The notes below the pieces were generated by a model. The model was not told the DNA's origin. It worked only from the letters and a program-made list of their open reading frames with translations, and made no database searches. DNA of 35,660 nt from Stemphylium vesicarium (lineage: Eukaryota > Ascomycota > Dothideomycetes > Pleosporales > Pleosporaceae). A program made the position numbers and the translations under genes. The DNA is taken from the NCBI GenBank assembly GCA_004380135.1, contig QXCR01000226.1, positions 1 to 35,660 on the forward strand, given 5' to 3'. Shown here piece by piece: positions 9,546-20,605 of the stretch (within the stretch, counting starts at the first letter, position 1; each line of letters begins with the position of its first letter).

Positions 9546-11444
9546 CTATAGCCTCGCCTTTGCACCCTCAGTGTCTGTCCCCGCGATGCCCTCCTCGATG
9601 GCCTTGATCTGCAGAGCCAGAATTCTACTAAAGTATCTAGACAATGCGAGATTGCCGCCCATGAACCACAGTCCAGGGTGGCCGCTCTTCTGCCACATGG
9701 TTCTGAACTCACCCTCATCGTTGAAGCCCCAAACATCGTTGACGCGGTCTGCGACTTCATCGCCGAAAATCTTGCGCGCTTGCGTGCGCATGTTCTGGTA
9801 CCCTGTCGCGAACACAATCTCATCAGCCTCCAGCTTGTGGCCATCCGCAAACTCGATGCCGTTGGGTAAGATTTGAGATATCTCCTGGCCCTGCTTGACC
9901 TTGATCTTTCCGTCGATGATGAGTTGAGATGCGCCGACGTCAATGTAGTAACCTCCACCGCGTTGGAAGTACTTGATGAGCAGCCCGGAATCCATTGGGC
10001 CCCTGTCAATCCCGAAGCCGACCGCGCGGAGACCGTCCAGCGTCTTCTTGTCGTGCTCTGCTGATATCTGCGCGACCTTGATCTGCTGTGTCTTCAGCAA
10101 CTCGCTTGGCAAGCCCCAGAAGGTGAGATCAGCATCATCGACCGGCGGCGAGTCTTGGTCGTAGAGACCTTTGTTGCCGATGTCGGTAATAGCTTCCGAG
10201 GAGACGACGCAAGTCGTGCTGCGCTGCACGATAGTCACATCATAGCCCTTCTCGAAGAAGTCCTGCGCTATGTCATGGCCGGAATTGCAGCATCCCACAA
10301 CCACCGCTTTCTTGCCCTTGGACTCCGGGTTTGCGCCCGGGTGCTCGGAGCTGTGGCATAAGCGGTCACCCTTGAAGGTTTCCATACCCTTCATCTTGGG
10401 GAAGTTCTTCTCTCCGGAATGGCCAGTCGCTTGGACAATGTGCCTTGGATGTAGCGTGCGTGTTTCTGAACTCCCATCAGCCTTCCTTCGCTCGACCGTC
10501 AAGGTCCATTGCTTCTTGCCCTCATCCCACGACGTCGATGTGATGCTGGTAGAGGTCCACACGTTGAGCTCGAGTAGGTTGACATATGCCTCAAAGAACT
10601 CCGCAAGCTTATCCTTTGGTGTGAAGACCGGCCAGTGCGCTGGGAAGGGTACGTAAGGCATGTGGTCGTACCACACCGGGTCGTGAAGCACGAGTTGCCG
10701 GTAGCGCTTGCGCCAGTTGTCGCCCACCCTCTCATTTTGATCTACCATGAGCGCGGGTACGCCAAGCATCTTCAAGCGGGCAGCGACGGTCAAACCACCC
10801 TGTCCCGCCCCTAGGATAAGTACCCTAGGATCGATGCCTTCCTTCTCGGCTTCGCGGGTTTCCTTCCATGTCTTCCTGTCGGGATCGCCGCCGTGTTTGA
10901 CTCCCTTGGTTCTGCGGTGACCCAGGGGCTCCTCGTGGCCCTTGAGTTCCTTCAGTAAAGTGTAAATCGTAAAGATCTTCCACTCCCCGTTGTCTTCAGC
11001 CAAGTTCATCACACCTTCGCCACGGCCGACAGTCGTCTCAAACTTGATGAAGAAGTTGATGCCTTTGACATCACCCAAGACATCGATTGCGCCAAACTTT
11101 GGCGCCCGGAACTCCGAGCTCTTGCTCACTTCCAGCTTAGTCAGTTGTACTTTGCTAGAATCGAGGTACTGCTTGATGCTAGAGCTGCCTTTTACGGTCC
11201 TCAGCTCCCAAGCCAAAGCGAGATGGTCCCTCCAGTAGCTGTTGTCCTTGCAGAAGAGGTTCGCGATCGCTGCATGGTCCTTTCGGGAAAGTGCATCATT
11301 GAAGCGGGCAACCACCTCGTCGGCGACTTTGTTGGCATCGACAGACTCATTCGTTGACGAGGCTGGAAATACACCAAGTGGGATATTGACCGACCCAGTC
11401 TCAGGTCGTTCGCTCGAACGAATAGAAGTGTCGCCTACACCCAT
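9546..11444 (-). CDS. FAD/NADPH-dependent monooxygenase (FMO/YUCCA-like) with an N-terminal NTF2/SnoaL-like domain, 632 aa
   Basis: Intronless. Residues about 38-170 form a separate region with a SnoaL/NTF2-like look (VVARFNDALSRKDHAAIANLF; NGEWKIFTIYTLL). The flavoenzyme part begins at about 205. It has an FAD-binding GAGQGG (212-217), a DNWRKRYRQLVLHDP segment typical of fungal and plant class B monooxygenases, an FMO-like FxGxxxxHSS (357-366), a second Rossmann motif GCCNSG (384-389) for NADPH and the FATGY motif (545-549). The second glycine of the NADPH motif is replaced by Cys. The enzyme should insert one oxygen from O2 using NADPH. The His of the signature is one residue further on than in the classical FMO and Baeyer-Villiger fingerprints, so neither label is safe. 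Candidate substrates are N-, S- or carbonyl-containing small molecules. It is cytosolic: no signal or membrane segment is seen. It is divergent from the acetyltransferase at 12327. Confidence 0.93.
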   Translation of the reverse strand: MGVGDTSIRSSERPETGSVNIPLGVFPASSTNESVDANKVADEVVARFNDALSRKDHAAIANLFCKDNSYWRDHLALAWELRTVKGSSSIKQYLDSSKVQLTKLEVSKSSEFRAPKFGAIDVLGDVKGINFFIKFETTVGRGEGVMNLAEDNGEWKIFTIYTLLKELKGHEEPLGHRRTKGVKHGGDPDRKTWKETREAEKEGIDPRVLILGAGQGGLTVAARLKMLGVPALMVDQNERVGDNWRKRYRQLVLHDPVWYDHMPYVPFPAHWPVFTPKDKLAEFFEAYVNLLELNVWTSTSITSTSWDEGKKQWTLTVERRKADGSSETRTLHPRHIVQATGHSGEKNFPKMKGMETFKGDRLCHSSEHPGANPESKGKKAVVVGCCNSGHDIAQDFFEKGYDVTIVQRSTTCVVSSEAITDIGNKGLYDQDSPPVDDADLTFWGLPSELLKTQQIKVAQISAEHDKKTLDGLRAVGFGIDRGPMDSGLLIKYFQRGGGYYIDVGASQLIIDGKIKVKQGQEISQILPNGIEFADGHKLEADEIVFATGYQNMRTQARKIFGDEVADRVNDVWGFNDEGEFRTMWQKSGHPGLWFMGGNLALSRYFSRILALQIKAIEEGIAGTDTEGAKARL

Positions 11445-12326
11445 GTTCGCTGCTCGCTTAATGACGTGAAGAGGGGTAAGGATGAACGTTATGCAACTAA
11501 TGAGGCCGATTTAGATGAGACAAGTTGAAAACAACGAAACTTTAAAGGGACGCAAGACGGTTAAAAGGCAGAAGGAAATGCAGTCAGCTCGTGTCGAGGC
11601 TGCGGGATGCCATCTTGGTGAATTCCGCATACGCGTCTAATAGTCAAGAGGGTACCACCAGGTGTGGGTAACGGGATTTGTATGGTCGGCAAACCTTCCT
11701 CGAAGCCAGGTGCGGGGGTGGTGGCGGCTGCCCGGGGAGCCACCTTGGCGATACCTGTCTTCTGGGCCTTCGCCTTTCGTCGGTCCGAAATACCCCGCAC
11801 CATGTTCCGAAACTCGCATGACCAGGACCGTCGAAATGCGTTTTCTTCTAGAATACGGTGAAACAAACCCTCGCAAAGTTTCCATGGTCAATATGCGAGT
11901 TTGCAGCTTACCCAGTGCGTCTTGGCGTGTGAACAGGTCGGTCTAACTATATCGGGTTAGTGCTATCCGTCGACGCGTTCTGACAGGCGGTTTGTACAAC
12001 TCAACACCAGCGGACGCTTATACTTCACTGTATCTTCGAAATAGACGTGCTTCTAGAGTATCAAGTAATTTCGAGTTACAGTTGCGTCAATTAGTACTGC
12101 CAGGATCTACAAAGGCGTTCGCCATGTCCGAGATGCGAGGTTCCGAGTGCCAAGCCATCCGAATTCCTGTCTCGGGCGCAGAGGAAGCCCGAACATCATG
12201 CAGAACAGGTTTAGAAGAGATTTATGATATGGCTCGTTGCTTCTAGTAGTTTGATTGTCAATAGTATTATTCTTTGTACAGCACGAGAGCGATAATCTTG
12301 ATACCATACCCACACTTTCAACAGAG
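11445..12326. other. Divergent intergenic region between the FMO and acetyltransferase genes
   Basis: About 880 bp separate the two divergent starts and must contain both promoters, so shared control is possible. Frames at 11561-11946 on both strands have no family resemblance and no supported start. No TATA box or operator could be defined with confidence. Confidence 0.5.
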
Positions 12327-13964
12327 ATGTCAGACATACGAGAGAAACTAATTGCAACCATCATGAGAGATTTCCGACAAATGCTTTGTGGAAAGGACAA
12401 CTCTGAAAGTGATACAGCCTACCTGGAGAAGCTGAGACCCTGCGGTAGGAATCCTCGGCAACAAGACCAAACCGTCACATGTTAATTTTCGTCAGGACCT
12501 ATTGAAGCCTATTCAACAGTGAGACACGATCTCGATTCCTACACCAGTGTCGCCCTCACAGCCACATACTCCTGTCCGAAAACATCACACAGCCTCCAAT
12601 CCCTGGTGTTTGCCGCACTACGTGTTCTGATCAACCGACACCCCGTCCTCAGTGCGATAACAGTGGACGAGCACAAGTCGAAACCATACTTTGTGCGACT
12701 TCCCAGCATCGACTTGCGCACCTGTACCCTATTTATAGAAAGGCAAAAGCCATTTCTACCGACAGAGGCAGGAGAACACGACCAAGAACTTGAGGAGCTC
12801 TTAGAGTCCCAGCATCATTCCAATTGGAAAGACGAAGTGGGCACAAAACCCTACTGGCGGGCCGTCGTCCTATACTCTCCCGGCATCAACAACGAATTCA
12901 TGGTATCATGGTTCTACCACCATGCCATCAGCGACGGAACCTCTGGCCTAGTATTCCACCGCAGTTTCCTCTCCGCCCTAAACTCTTTCCCCCTCGACAC
13001 GCCCCTCCAAGACCGCGAAATCGTCACCTCCCCAAACACACCCCTCATCCCACCCCTCGAGAAGCTGCACAGACTGCCGGTCACAATTCCCTTCGCGCTA
13101 TCTACGCTCTGGAAAGACATGGCAGGGAAACGGCACTCAGGCCTGTGGACGGGCGCCAAAGTCCCCGTAGACCCGACACTCCATCCGCTACGACTCCACA
13201 CGCTTGTGTTTTCAAAAGAAGATACAACTGCCCTCGCAGACCTAAGTCGCGAGAAAAAAACAACACTAACCGGCACGCTGGAGACTGCCACCGCATCCGC
13301 CCTCCTCGCAGCCCTTGATCCCGCACAGCACGACCGCATAACCGTCGACGGCGCAATGACGATGCGGCGCTACCTCAGCTTACCAGACCGCGACATCGAA
13401 GACGAGATTGGCGCATGGGTGACGCAGTACAGGAATGAGCATATCAGACCCCCGCCTCTCATCACCAACACGCCCGCGTACTCGCGACCCTACGACGACG
13501 CAGACAGAGCAACGGAACCCGCGAAACCAGCCCCCACCGCCCTCGACATCTTCACCTGGACCGAAGCGCGCGCAACCCGCGCCGTCATCACCACCGAAAT
13601 CGCAAAGCGAGGCAAAAACAGCTTGGTCGGCCTGCTGCGCTGGGTCGGGAACCAGCACCGTTTCTGGCGCGGGAAGATCGGGAAAGAACGGACGGACACG
13701 CTCGAGGTGACGAATGTCGGGCGGTGGAAAGTTAAGACTGAGGAGGACAAGGGGGAGTGGAAGGTGGGTAGAGTGGTGTTTACGCAGGATTGTTCTGTCC
13801 TGGGGCCGGCGATGGCGTTAAGTGTTGTTACGGGTGGTGATGGATGTTTGGTGCTTGGGATTGAGTGCAGGGAGGGGATTGTGAAGGGTGAGGTTATGGA
13901 GAGGGTTGTTGAGGGGGTGGGGAGTTGTTTGAAGGGTTTGCTGGAGGGAAGGAAGAGGGTTTGA
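12327..13964 (+). CDS. Alcohol O-acetyltransferase family protein (AATase, PF07247-like), about 528 aa, two exons
   Basis: Exon 1 is 12327-12444. The 51-nt intron 12445-12495 has donor GTAGGA and acceptor GTCAG. The split codon gives Gly, so the junction reads LRPCGPIEAYST, which matches the usual start of fungal alcohol acetyltransferases. Exon 2 is 12496-13964. The acyltransferase motif HxxxD is present as HHAISDG (His182, Asp186), as in the chloramphenicol acetyltransferase/condensation-domain superfamily. It probably transfers an acetyl group from acetyl-CoA to an alcohol, giving an ester; yeast ATF1/ATF2 act on volatile alcohols and steroids. The N-terminal 33 residues before YLEKLRPCG are uncertain, because the same frame extends upstream to 12255 and another ATG is possible. 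It is divergent from the FMO and convergent with the 7-TM gene. Confidence 0.86.
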
Positions 13965-14732
13965 GGGTTTGGGGGACTGGGGGATGAGGTGTTTTGGAGT
14001 TGTGTTGATCTGCGTTGTTAGCGAAATATTTTTTTCGTTCGTACGGGCGCGGAGCTGGTATGCTGTTCTGTTTCCATTTTTCATGCTTGGGAAGTAGCGT
14101 TGAGGCGTTGGAATATTTTTCCGTAGTACCTACATATCCCTCACCCAAAAGATAGTACAAACCATTCAATTCATCATCCATCCCAACACCCTTGACCCTG
14201 CAACTACACTGTGAGACGATCCGCTCGTATACACTTGCATTCCGACTTTGCGAACCGCTCCAGCATGCTGGCCCAGCCGCGCGCGCCACAATCTCCTCCT
14301 GCCTTCATCCTCGCAACGCGCGTCAGCACTAAGATCGGCAAGTGGCGATAGCGGGTGACGGGCCGTCGACTTGCACAAATCCATTATACGTGGATGTTGA
14401 TACGAGGCCATGTAGCGGGCTTCCAGGGGGGAGGGGGGATGCGACGATGTTTTCAAAAGTGAAGTTGGGCGACGACGAGCGTTGGAAGCACCGGCAGAAG
14501 ACGAGTTCAGCCGCATCCACGACCATGGCAGCAGAAGACGCAGCAATCTCAGTTGAGGACTCATAAGCCATGGTATTAATTTAATCTATGTTTCGCAATT
14601 TGACGAACACATTTTGTACACTGTGTACACAGACGCGGGAAAAGGGGACAAAAGGAAAGGGATATACAGATAACCTAACCCACGCTGGAACCCAAATTCA
14701 GAAAGGAAAACATGTGGCGCAATTGCGAACGT
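13965..14732. other. Convergent intergenic region, no gene recognised
   Basis: This lies between two convergent stops and probably holds the 3' untranslated regions of the acetyltransferase and the 7-TM gene. Overlapping frames at 14166-14571 on both strands have no recognisable domain, and the opposing strands are equally open, which argues against real coding. Confidence 0.55.
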
Positions 14733-16307
14733 CTAACTTGGTCGGCGAGGCCACCAGGATTTGTTATCCACCAGCGCGGCCTCGTCATCGCTGCTATCCT
14801 CAGTCCTCTTTGTCATCTCTGTGCTCTTCATGCTCTCATTACCCTCGGTAATACTCTCCATACTCTTCTGGCGACCCAGTCCCCGCTCCTCAACCAACAC
14901 GCCGCCGCCTTGCGACTTCCTCCTTCCGTGGTGCTGGCCTCCAGAGATTTCAAATTCTGAGCCTCGGCGCTCATAGAAGGGGTTGGCTTCGCTGTGGATG
15001 ATGACCTCGCGAGTCTCCTTGATCTGGTTGCCCATGGGTGCAAAGCTGACGACACGATCGCGATCGTTGACCTTGGTATCCGCAGAGTACGAGACGAAGC
15101 TGGAGAGTTCGTGAACGGAACCGCGTTGTGACTTGCGTTGACCGTTGGTGCCACGACCGGTGGTGGAGAGGTTCGACGACGATTTGAATTCCTGGGCGAT
15201 AGATGCCATACCGGTCTTGCGAGATGTCGAGATAGCGATGCGCTTGATGAGATTGGCCATTGTCATTTCGATGTTGAGCTTGACCATATATGCGAGAGGA
15301 TGGAATTGAATATACCTATAAGGGTTTATGTTAGCCGGAGATCGTTACGAGGCAACGTTGATGGGACCTACACGAAGGAGTTGGGGATTGACATGGCACC
15401 AATGATCATAACGTCCATGACCAGCGACACTATCACGATCTGCTGATTGAAGCGCACGAGCTTGTTGTATTTGGTGAGACCGTTGCTGATCAAGTTGGCC
15501 TTGACTGTCTTCAAGAAATACCAGTTCAAGCTGGCGTCGACCAGCAGATAGAGTACCTTCTCAATACGATCCCAGTATTCGTTGATGATGTGATAGCTAT
15601 TGAAAAGTCAGCGCTATGTTCTAAATCACGATCGTCCAGAGTCCGTGGGCGCAAACTTCGACGTGGGGGGCATGCCCCCGACAAGGGCCGTAGTTATGTA
15701 TCCTCAGAAAACTCTTTGCAGCAGTTTCGGCACGGCACAAGTAGAAAAGGTAGCTACTTACGTATGGCTAATCTGCAGACGCGCAGGGATCCAGATGTTG
15801 AAAACACTGATGTTGATTGCTGTGACGAACGTGGCCGTCCCAATCATGATATATCTGGAACGACGTCGATCGGGTACGATGACACGAATACGATTGATGA
15901 TGATTTGCAACAACAGTTGAACCTGGATACACCACCAGAATAGAATGGTGAAGTAGAACGCAAAACCTGAACTCGAGTCAGCTCGGCTTGATGAAACAAC
16001 AGGTGGACTGGTACGGACTTGGTCTGATGATTTTCAACAGATGTAGATAACTTTCCAGTCCCATTACGAAGCACACGATCAATTCCAGCCAGATCATCCA
16101 AATGTACACACTCCTTACGGGGGCTCGCGAGTTTTTCGTTTGCTTGAAAATGAGCCATAGTGCCACGATGACGTTGACCAGTGTGAGACCCCATACGATG
16201 GATGCGACGATGATATCGGAATGCGTTATCGGTTCATTTTCGTAGCTAGGCGAGATGAATGGGCCCCAGGGCTGGAATGAAGGGACATCTCTGAATTCGT
16301 CGCTCAT
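14733..16307 (-). CDS. Seven-transmembrane integral membrane protein with a long hydrophilic C-terminal tail, 433 aa, four exons
   Basis: Exons are 16307-16019, 15966-15762, 15596-15372 and 15315-14733. Introns are 52 nt (16018-15967, donor GTCCGT, branch CTGAC), 165 nt (15761-15597, donor GTAAGT, branch CTGAC) and 56 nt (15371-15316, donor GTAGGT, acceptor TATAG). All junctions keep the frame and join hydrophobic segments sensibly. Predicted membrane spans are at about residues 31-54, 66-92, 98-123, 135-160, 176-196, 214-239 and 241-263. A tail of about 165 residues follows, rich in Ser, Gly, Arg and Glu and probably cytosolic. The seven-helix layout with an N-terminus lacking a signal peptide fits a fungal receptor-like or otherwise uncharacterised integral membrane family. 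I see no CFEM domain, no bacteriorhodopsin retinal-lysine motif and no transporter signature. Function unknown. Confidence 0.82.
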
Positions 16308-19300
16308 GGTGGGTCACCTGGGTTCCGTGGGGTTCCGTGGAGGAGGTAAGAAGACACAGAGCCGGGACGCTGCAGCGGGATAGTTTCTTTTATCCGATGT
16401 GCGTTCGTCGGAGGTGCAACTTGGACGGTAGAAGCGAAGGGTCTTCCCAAGTATATTGTCAGATTTGGTAGCCCCATAACGGCAGCTAGGGGCCTGCAGG
16501 AGATGAAGCGACGACATGAAAGACCCTCGAGTCAAAATAAGGTTCAGCGCTTTGAGATGCCTGTTCAGAGATCGAGAGGAGTTACTTCCATTGGCCAGAG
16601 GTGATACATGTGTGGAATTGTCGGAGAGCCCAACGGTCGATCCTTTCGTCAATCGTCCCACTAATGATGTTAGAGCCCCGATGATTTGCCCATTTCCCGT
16701 GAAGTGCCTGGCCCGACTTGCATCCGGGGCGGGATCTATCTTGGTGTCGTCTTGGTGGAACGCCCACTCTAGGCCTGGTGCTGACAAGGAAGGACATCCC
16801 TTTTGCGGGGGGATGTGCAGAGTTTGCGCATCCGCGAAAGTAGCCCATGCGACTGCCCTGGTAAGCCCGTCATGGCCCAAATCACGGGATTGCGACTTCT
16901 ACGTGGCCACCACCTGATGTCTTTACAGTGGCCACGTTTGGTCGAAGTCGAGCACAGCTGTGACCGTAGCAGTCAGAAACGGAAGAACCGGCTGCTCTTT
17001 CTGACACGCGTGGCGGCTCAGCCGGTGGTGTTCCAAGTGGTAGCGTATGTACAGTATCTCAGGTAGTGGCTAGGGAACTTGCCGTGGTCCGCGAACCGAC
17101 AAAATGCCAGCACGCGTTGAATTGCTAGCTGCTTGGTGGGTAGGTGCGGCGAGGTCTCCACGCACGATGATTTGCTCACAGGTAGGACTTTGGGCGGGCT
17201 CGAAGTCTAGCTGCAATGGGTATTGATACGAGAACTTTACATCCAGAACCAAGACACCGCTACGGCTATCATGAGTGTTTGGTTCCAAGGTTCTGTTCAC
17301 CCACCGCTGCTTGAGGCAGTGTCATTCGGGGTTGATCGAGGCTCGTTGTTCCATCGGCTAACGGTCGTGGGGCTGAGGATCAATGCGGCGCCCAAAGACC
17401 TGGAAAACCTCCCTTCCCCATTTCCCATTTTCTCGGTACTACACGCGGCGAATTACGCTGCTAGAAGCGGCGCCATCGCGCCGCTGTCCATCTTGCCACG
17501 TGCCCCGTGCTCTTCGCACCCACAGTGCATCAGAGTAGCTGGCCTCGATGCGATGCGAGCTTCGAGAAACAGGCCCCTCCAGACAAGGCGACTAGCAATG
17601 GGTGAACGCCGGTGGTCAGCGAGTTCCCGCGGTCCGGTCGCAAGGAACATGGCTGTGTTTGAAACATGGGCTAACGAGTGCAGAAGGCACTACAGCGACG
17701 GCATCGGCGCAAGCGAGGAAATCCTCAAGAAATAGTTCGTGATAGTCGTACATGTGCGTGAAGTCGCTCGTCTGTTCAGAGATGTGGTCCAATGACGCGC
17801 AGGATGGCAGGAAGCCCTGTTGCGCATCATTGGGGGGAAGCTCGGAAAGAAGATTTGCGATGCGCGTTAGTGGGGCTAGTCCGTGCCCGTGGTTCCGCTG
17901 ACGCGCGCCACAAGTGGTCGCTTTGCCCGCACCTTGGGTCAGGGGAAGACGAGCTGGGCTTCGGTGTCGTTTGCCAACTTGAACTAATTAGTAGAAGCCC
18001 AAACTCCCGAGTTTGGTTTGCGACAGTTCGGCACGTGAAGACCCTTCACAACTAGGCTGGATTGAGGTTGAAATCTGGAGCCACACAAACCTTCGCCATA
18101 TCATGAACGTCAGACGTCCGACTAAGCTGCTCGCCCTGACAGCCACTACACCGTTAGTTCCACGGTATGCCCTCCGCATTGGGACTCTTCGCTCTCTATC
18201 AGCTGTCCGATTGAGATCGCTGCGCTTAGATACCTAGGTACGTACCCCAAGGTGATTTTCGATTGACGCAGCCGATCGCTTCTCGCATTGGAAGAGTGGC
18301 GCTGCTGCGCAAACCAAGTTTTACCAAATCTACGCACGCTTCATGCGCACCGATCACCTTTCCAAGAATTCACGCTCTCCCACTTGTCCACGCCCTCGCC
18401 GACCAGAGCCTCCAAGGTACGCGAACGCAGGCGGCGCCTTAGCACAGAGTCTGCGCGCGCTGGTTTCCGGTACCGCGTATTTCCCCATCTAATCTGGACA
18501 AGGTGAACGGCCGCCTGTAATCTATCATTGGTAGCGAATTTGTCAGATCGGCGATTCAGGAACGCGTTCAAAACATCAGGGTTGTTCAGGGCGCTCCGAT
18601 GATAGTGTTCCGGAGAAAAGGATAGGAGGAGCGGTCTCGCGAGGTGATTGTTGATGGCCTAGAGCTGGTCTCTGCATGTGATGAGAGCCACCATCACGCT
18701 CGCGGATGGTAGCCCAACGACCTCGCCTGCATAGGTTCAATGCAGGGGTGCTTCTTCATCTGTTGTCGTAGCATGGATATGCAGTCAAGTTGATCAAGTG
18801 GTGGTGGATACTGACATCACCATGGTATGCTATCGCCGAAGTAACATTTGGTGATTAGCCGCGATAGTTTGTACGGTTGTTCCACAGTAGACGTGCAGGC
18901 CTGCGATGTGGAACGCTGTAGTACAGTGACTGTCGTGTACGCCGAACATGGACAACATCAGTCGTGTCCGACGAGTAACACTTAGAGTCACTTCAGAATT
19001 AACCCTTCCATCGGCAGAATCTATACCACGTTAACCCGTTCGTCTGTATAGACTGTATGAAATGATCTAGTGTTCTTCCCTTTGTACTTGGTACAAAAGT
19101 CAGCCCTTCAGCTGAGGAGCAGTGTCGCGTACAACCATATCCTGCAGACTGCAAGGGGATAGCCAAGTTTGAATCTCTTGCCGTGAGTTCCGCTCCTTCT
19201 TTCATCAAACTTTCTTCACACCTGAGAACGGTAAGGCGACTAGTCTCTCAGCTGAGCAGCGGAGCTCGACCATTGCTGAATTTCTAGACGGATCGCAGTC

Positions 19301-20605
19301 CACGGGCCAGGAGGAAAAAGGAGATTCCAGGTCGATCTCATCGGTGTTCGAAGGTACATAGTGGAAGTCTCGACAACCAAACTCGACTTGAGCGTCAGCA
19401 CCAACGGACACCAGTGTGATTGATTACAAATGGTCACTCCGACGGGTGCAGCCTGCAATTCTATTTGTTCCGATACATAGAACGTGGATGGATCAACCAG
19501 ATCGTGCATTGACGCAACGCCTTCAGCCCTCCGTTCTCGAACCTCTTCCTTGACTGTAGGGATCATGTCTACGTTCTTTGGATTCAGGCACCGCATGATC
19601 TCAGACAATGCAGCGACTACCGCCACCGATAAAGATGGCGCATCATCAGATCGCTGAGGCCTTGTTTGCAAACAGCTCACATTCTCGGAAGATGCCACTG
19701 ACTGGAGCGCATGAGATGGGACTGGACTGTGTATTTGATAAGCTCTGCCGGCGCTGCCATGGTCATCGCGGATCGCAATATGCAGACGTATAGAATCACT
19801 CTTGTTCATTACCGTCTTGCTCCTTGCTTTCAGAAAGAGTTCTTGATTCCAAAGCATTGTTGAGGCCAGTGTGGCATCGTGGCGCGAATAGCAGCTTGAT
19901 TTGAAGGACCAATCATGATCGCTCAGTACGTGATTAGATAAGAGTGGTGTTATGCCATCCCATCTCAAGCGGGGAGGATGTTCCGCTGAGACGCATAAAG
20001 AGGAATCGTCCACTACCTAGGTATTTCGGATGCGCGGGATCCCGTGACGGAAAGCGGGAAGGTAAAGAGAGTCTGTTGCTCGAGAGGAGCAACCGAGTCT
20101 GACGATGCAGCTTCCAAAGTTTGGAACTTACAGAAGCAGTTGGTGTCCACAGATGAGCGAAGGTGAGATTTTGCTGCGCAGTGTGTTGAGCTGTTCTCGC
20201 AATGACTGACCTGCTGTTGTCGAGGCTGGCGCCTCCTTCACCGTCGGCTCAGGAAGCTGCTACTGGATGAAGAGCCAATGGGGGGTAATGCATCATCACA
20301 TGCTATACCATATTTAGTCTAGTCAGCCCCGCACCCATTATGCGTCCATCACTGCGACCCAAGCTGTAAGCTGCAGACATAATATCTTTACAACCACTGT
20401 GGCCATAAAACGATCCCATATTTGCAAGAGCCGTTTTACCAAAGGGAGCACGGTACCATTGACCCCAAGGATTTCTAATCACCTCGCGGTCGACCATTTC
20501 CCGCACCATCACCCTCAAGCTCTCAGCCTCGTCAAAGTTGACGACCCCTCCACACCCATCTGGATTTCCCGTCTACTTTCGGACCCCTAAGCTTTCAAAT
20601 GAAGG
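16308..20605. other. Gene-poor 4.3-kb stretch
   Basis: No convincing gene. The longest frames are 16314-16880 (minus, 188 codons), 17223-17735 (plus, 170 codons) and 19240-20013 (minus, 257 codons, no ATG start). None shows a domain, motif or supported splice structure. Just upstream of the 7-TM start lies an exact 10-bp tandem duplication (16321-16340). The stretch adjoins the mutated HET gene and may hold decayed sequence. Promoters for the 7-TM gene (right to left) and the former HET gene (left to right) must lie at its ends. Confidence 0.5.
16321..16340. repeat. 10-bp tandem duplication in the leader of the 7-TM gene
   Basis: GGTTCCGTGG occurs twice back to back (16321-16330 and 16331-16340), starting 14 bp upstream of the ATG of the minus-strand 7-TM gene. 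It would be transcribed as part of the 5' leader. No function is assigned. Confidence 0.9.

Noticed and set aside
14166..14571. Overlapping frames on both strands between the acetyltransferase and the 7-TM gene
   Set aside because: Both strands are equally open and neither shows conserved features; more likely 3' untranslated sequence.
17223..17735. Plus-strand frame of 170 codons
   Set aside because: No recognisable motif, composition like surrounding non-coding sequence, and overlapping open frames on the other strand.
19240..20013. Minus-strand frame of 257 codons
   Set aside because: It begins at GTG with no early ATG, has no domain I can name and no splice-supported extension; kept only as part of the gene-poor region.
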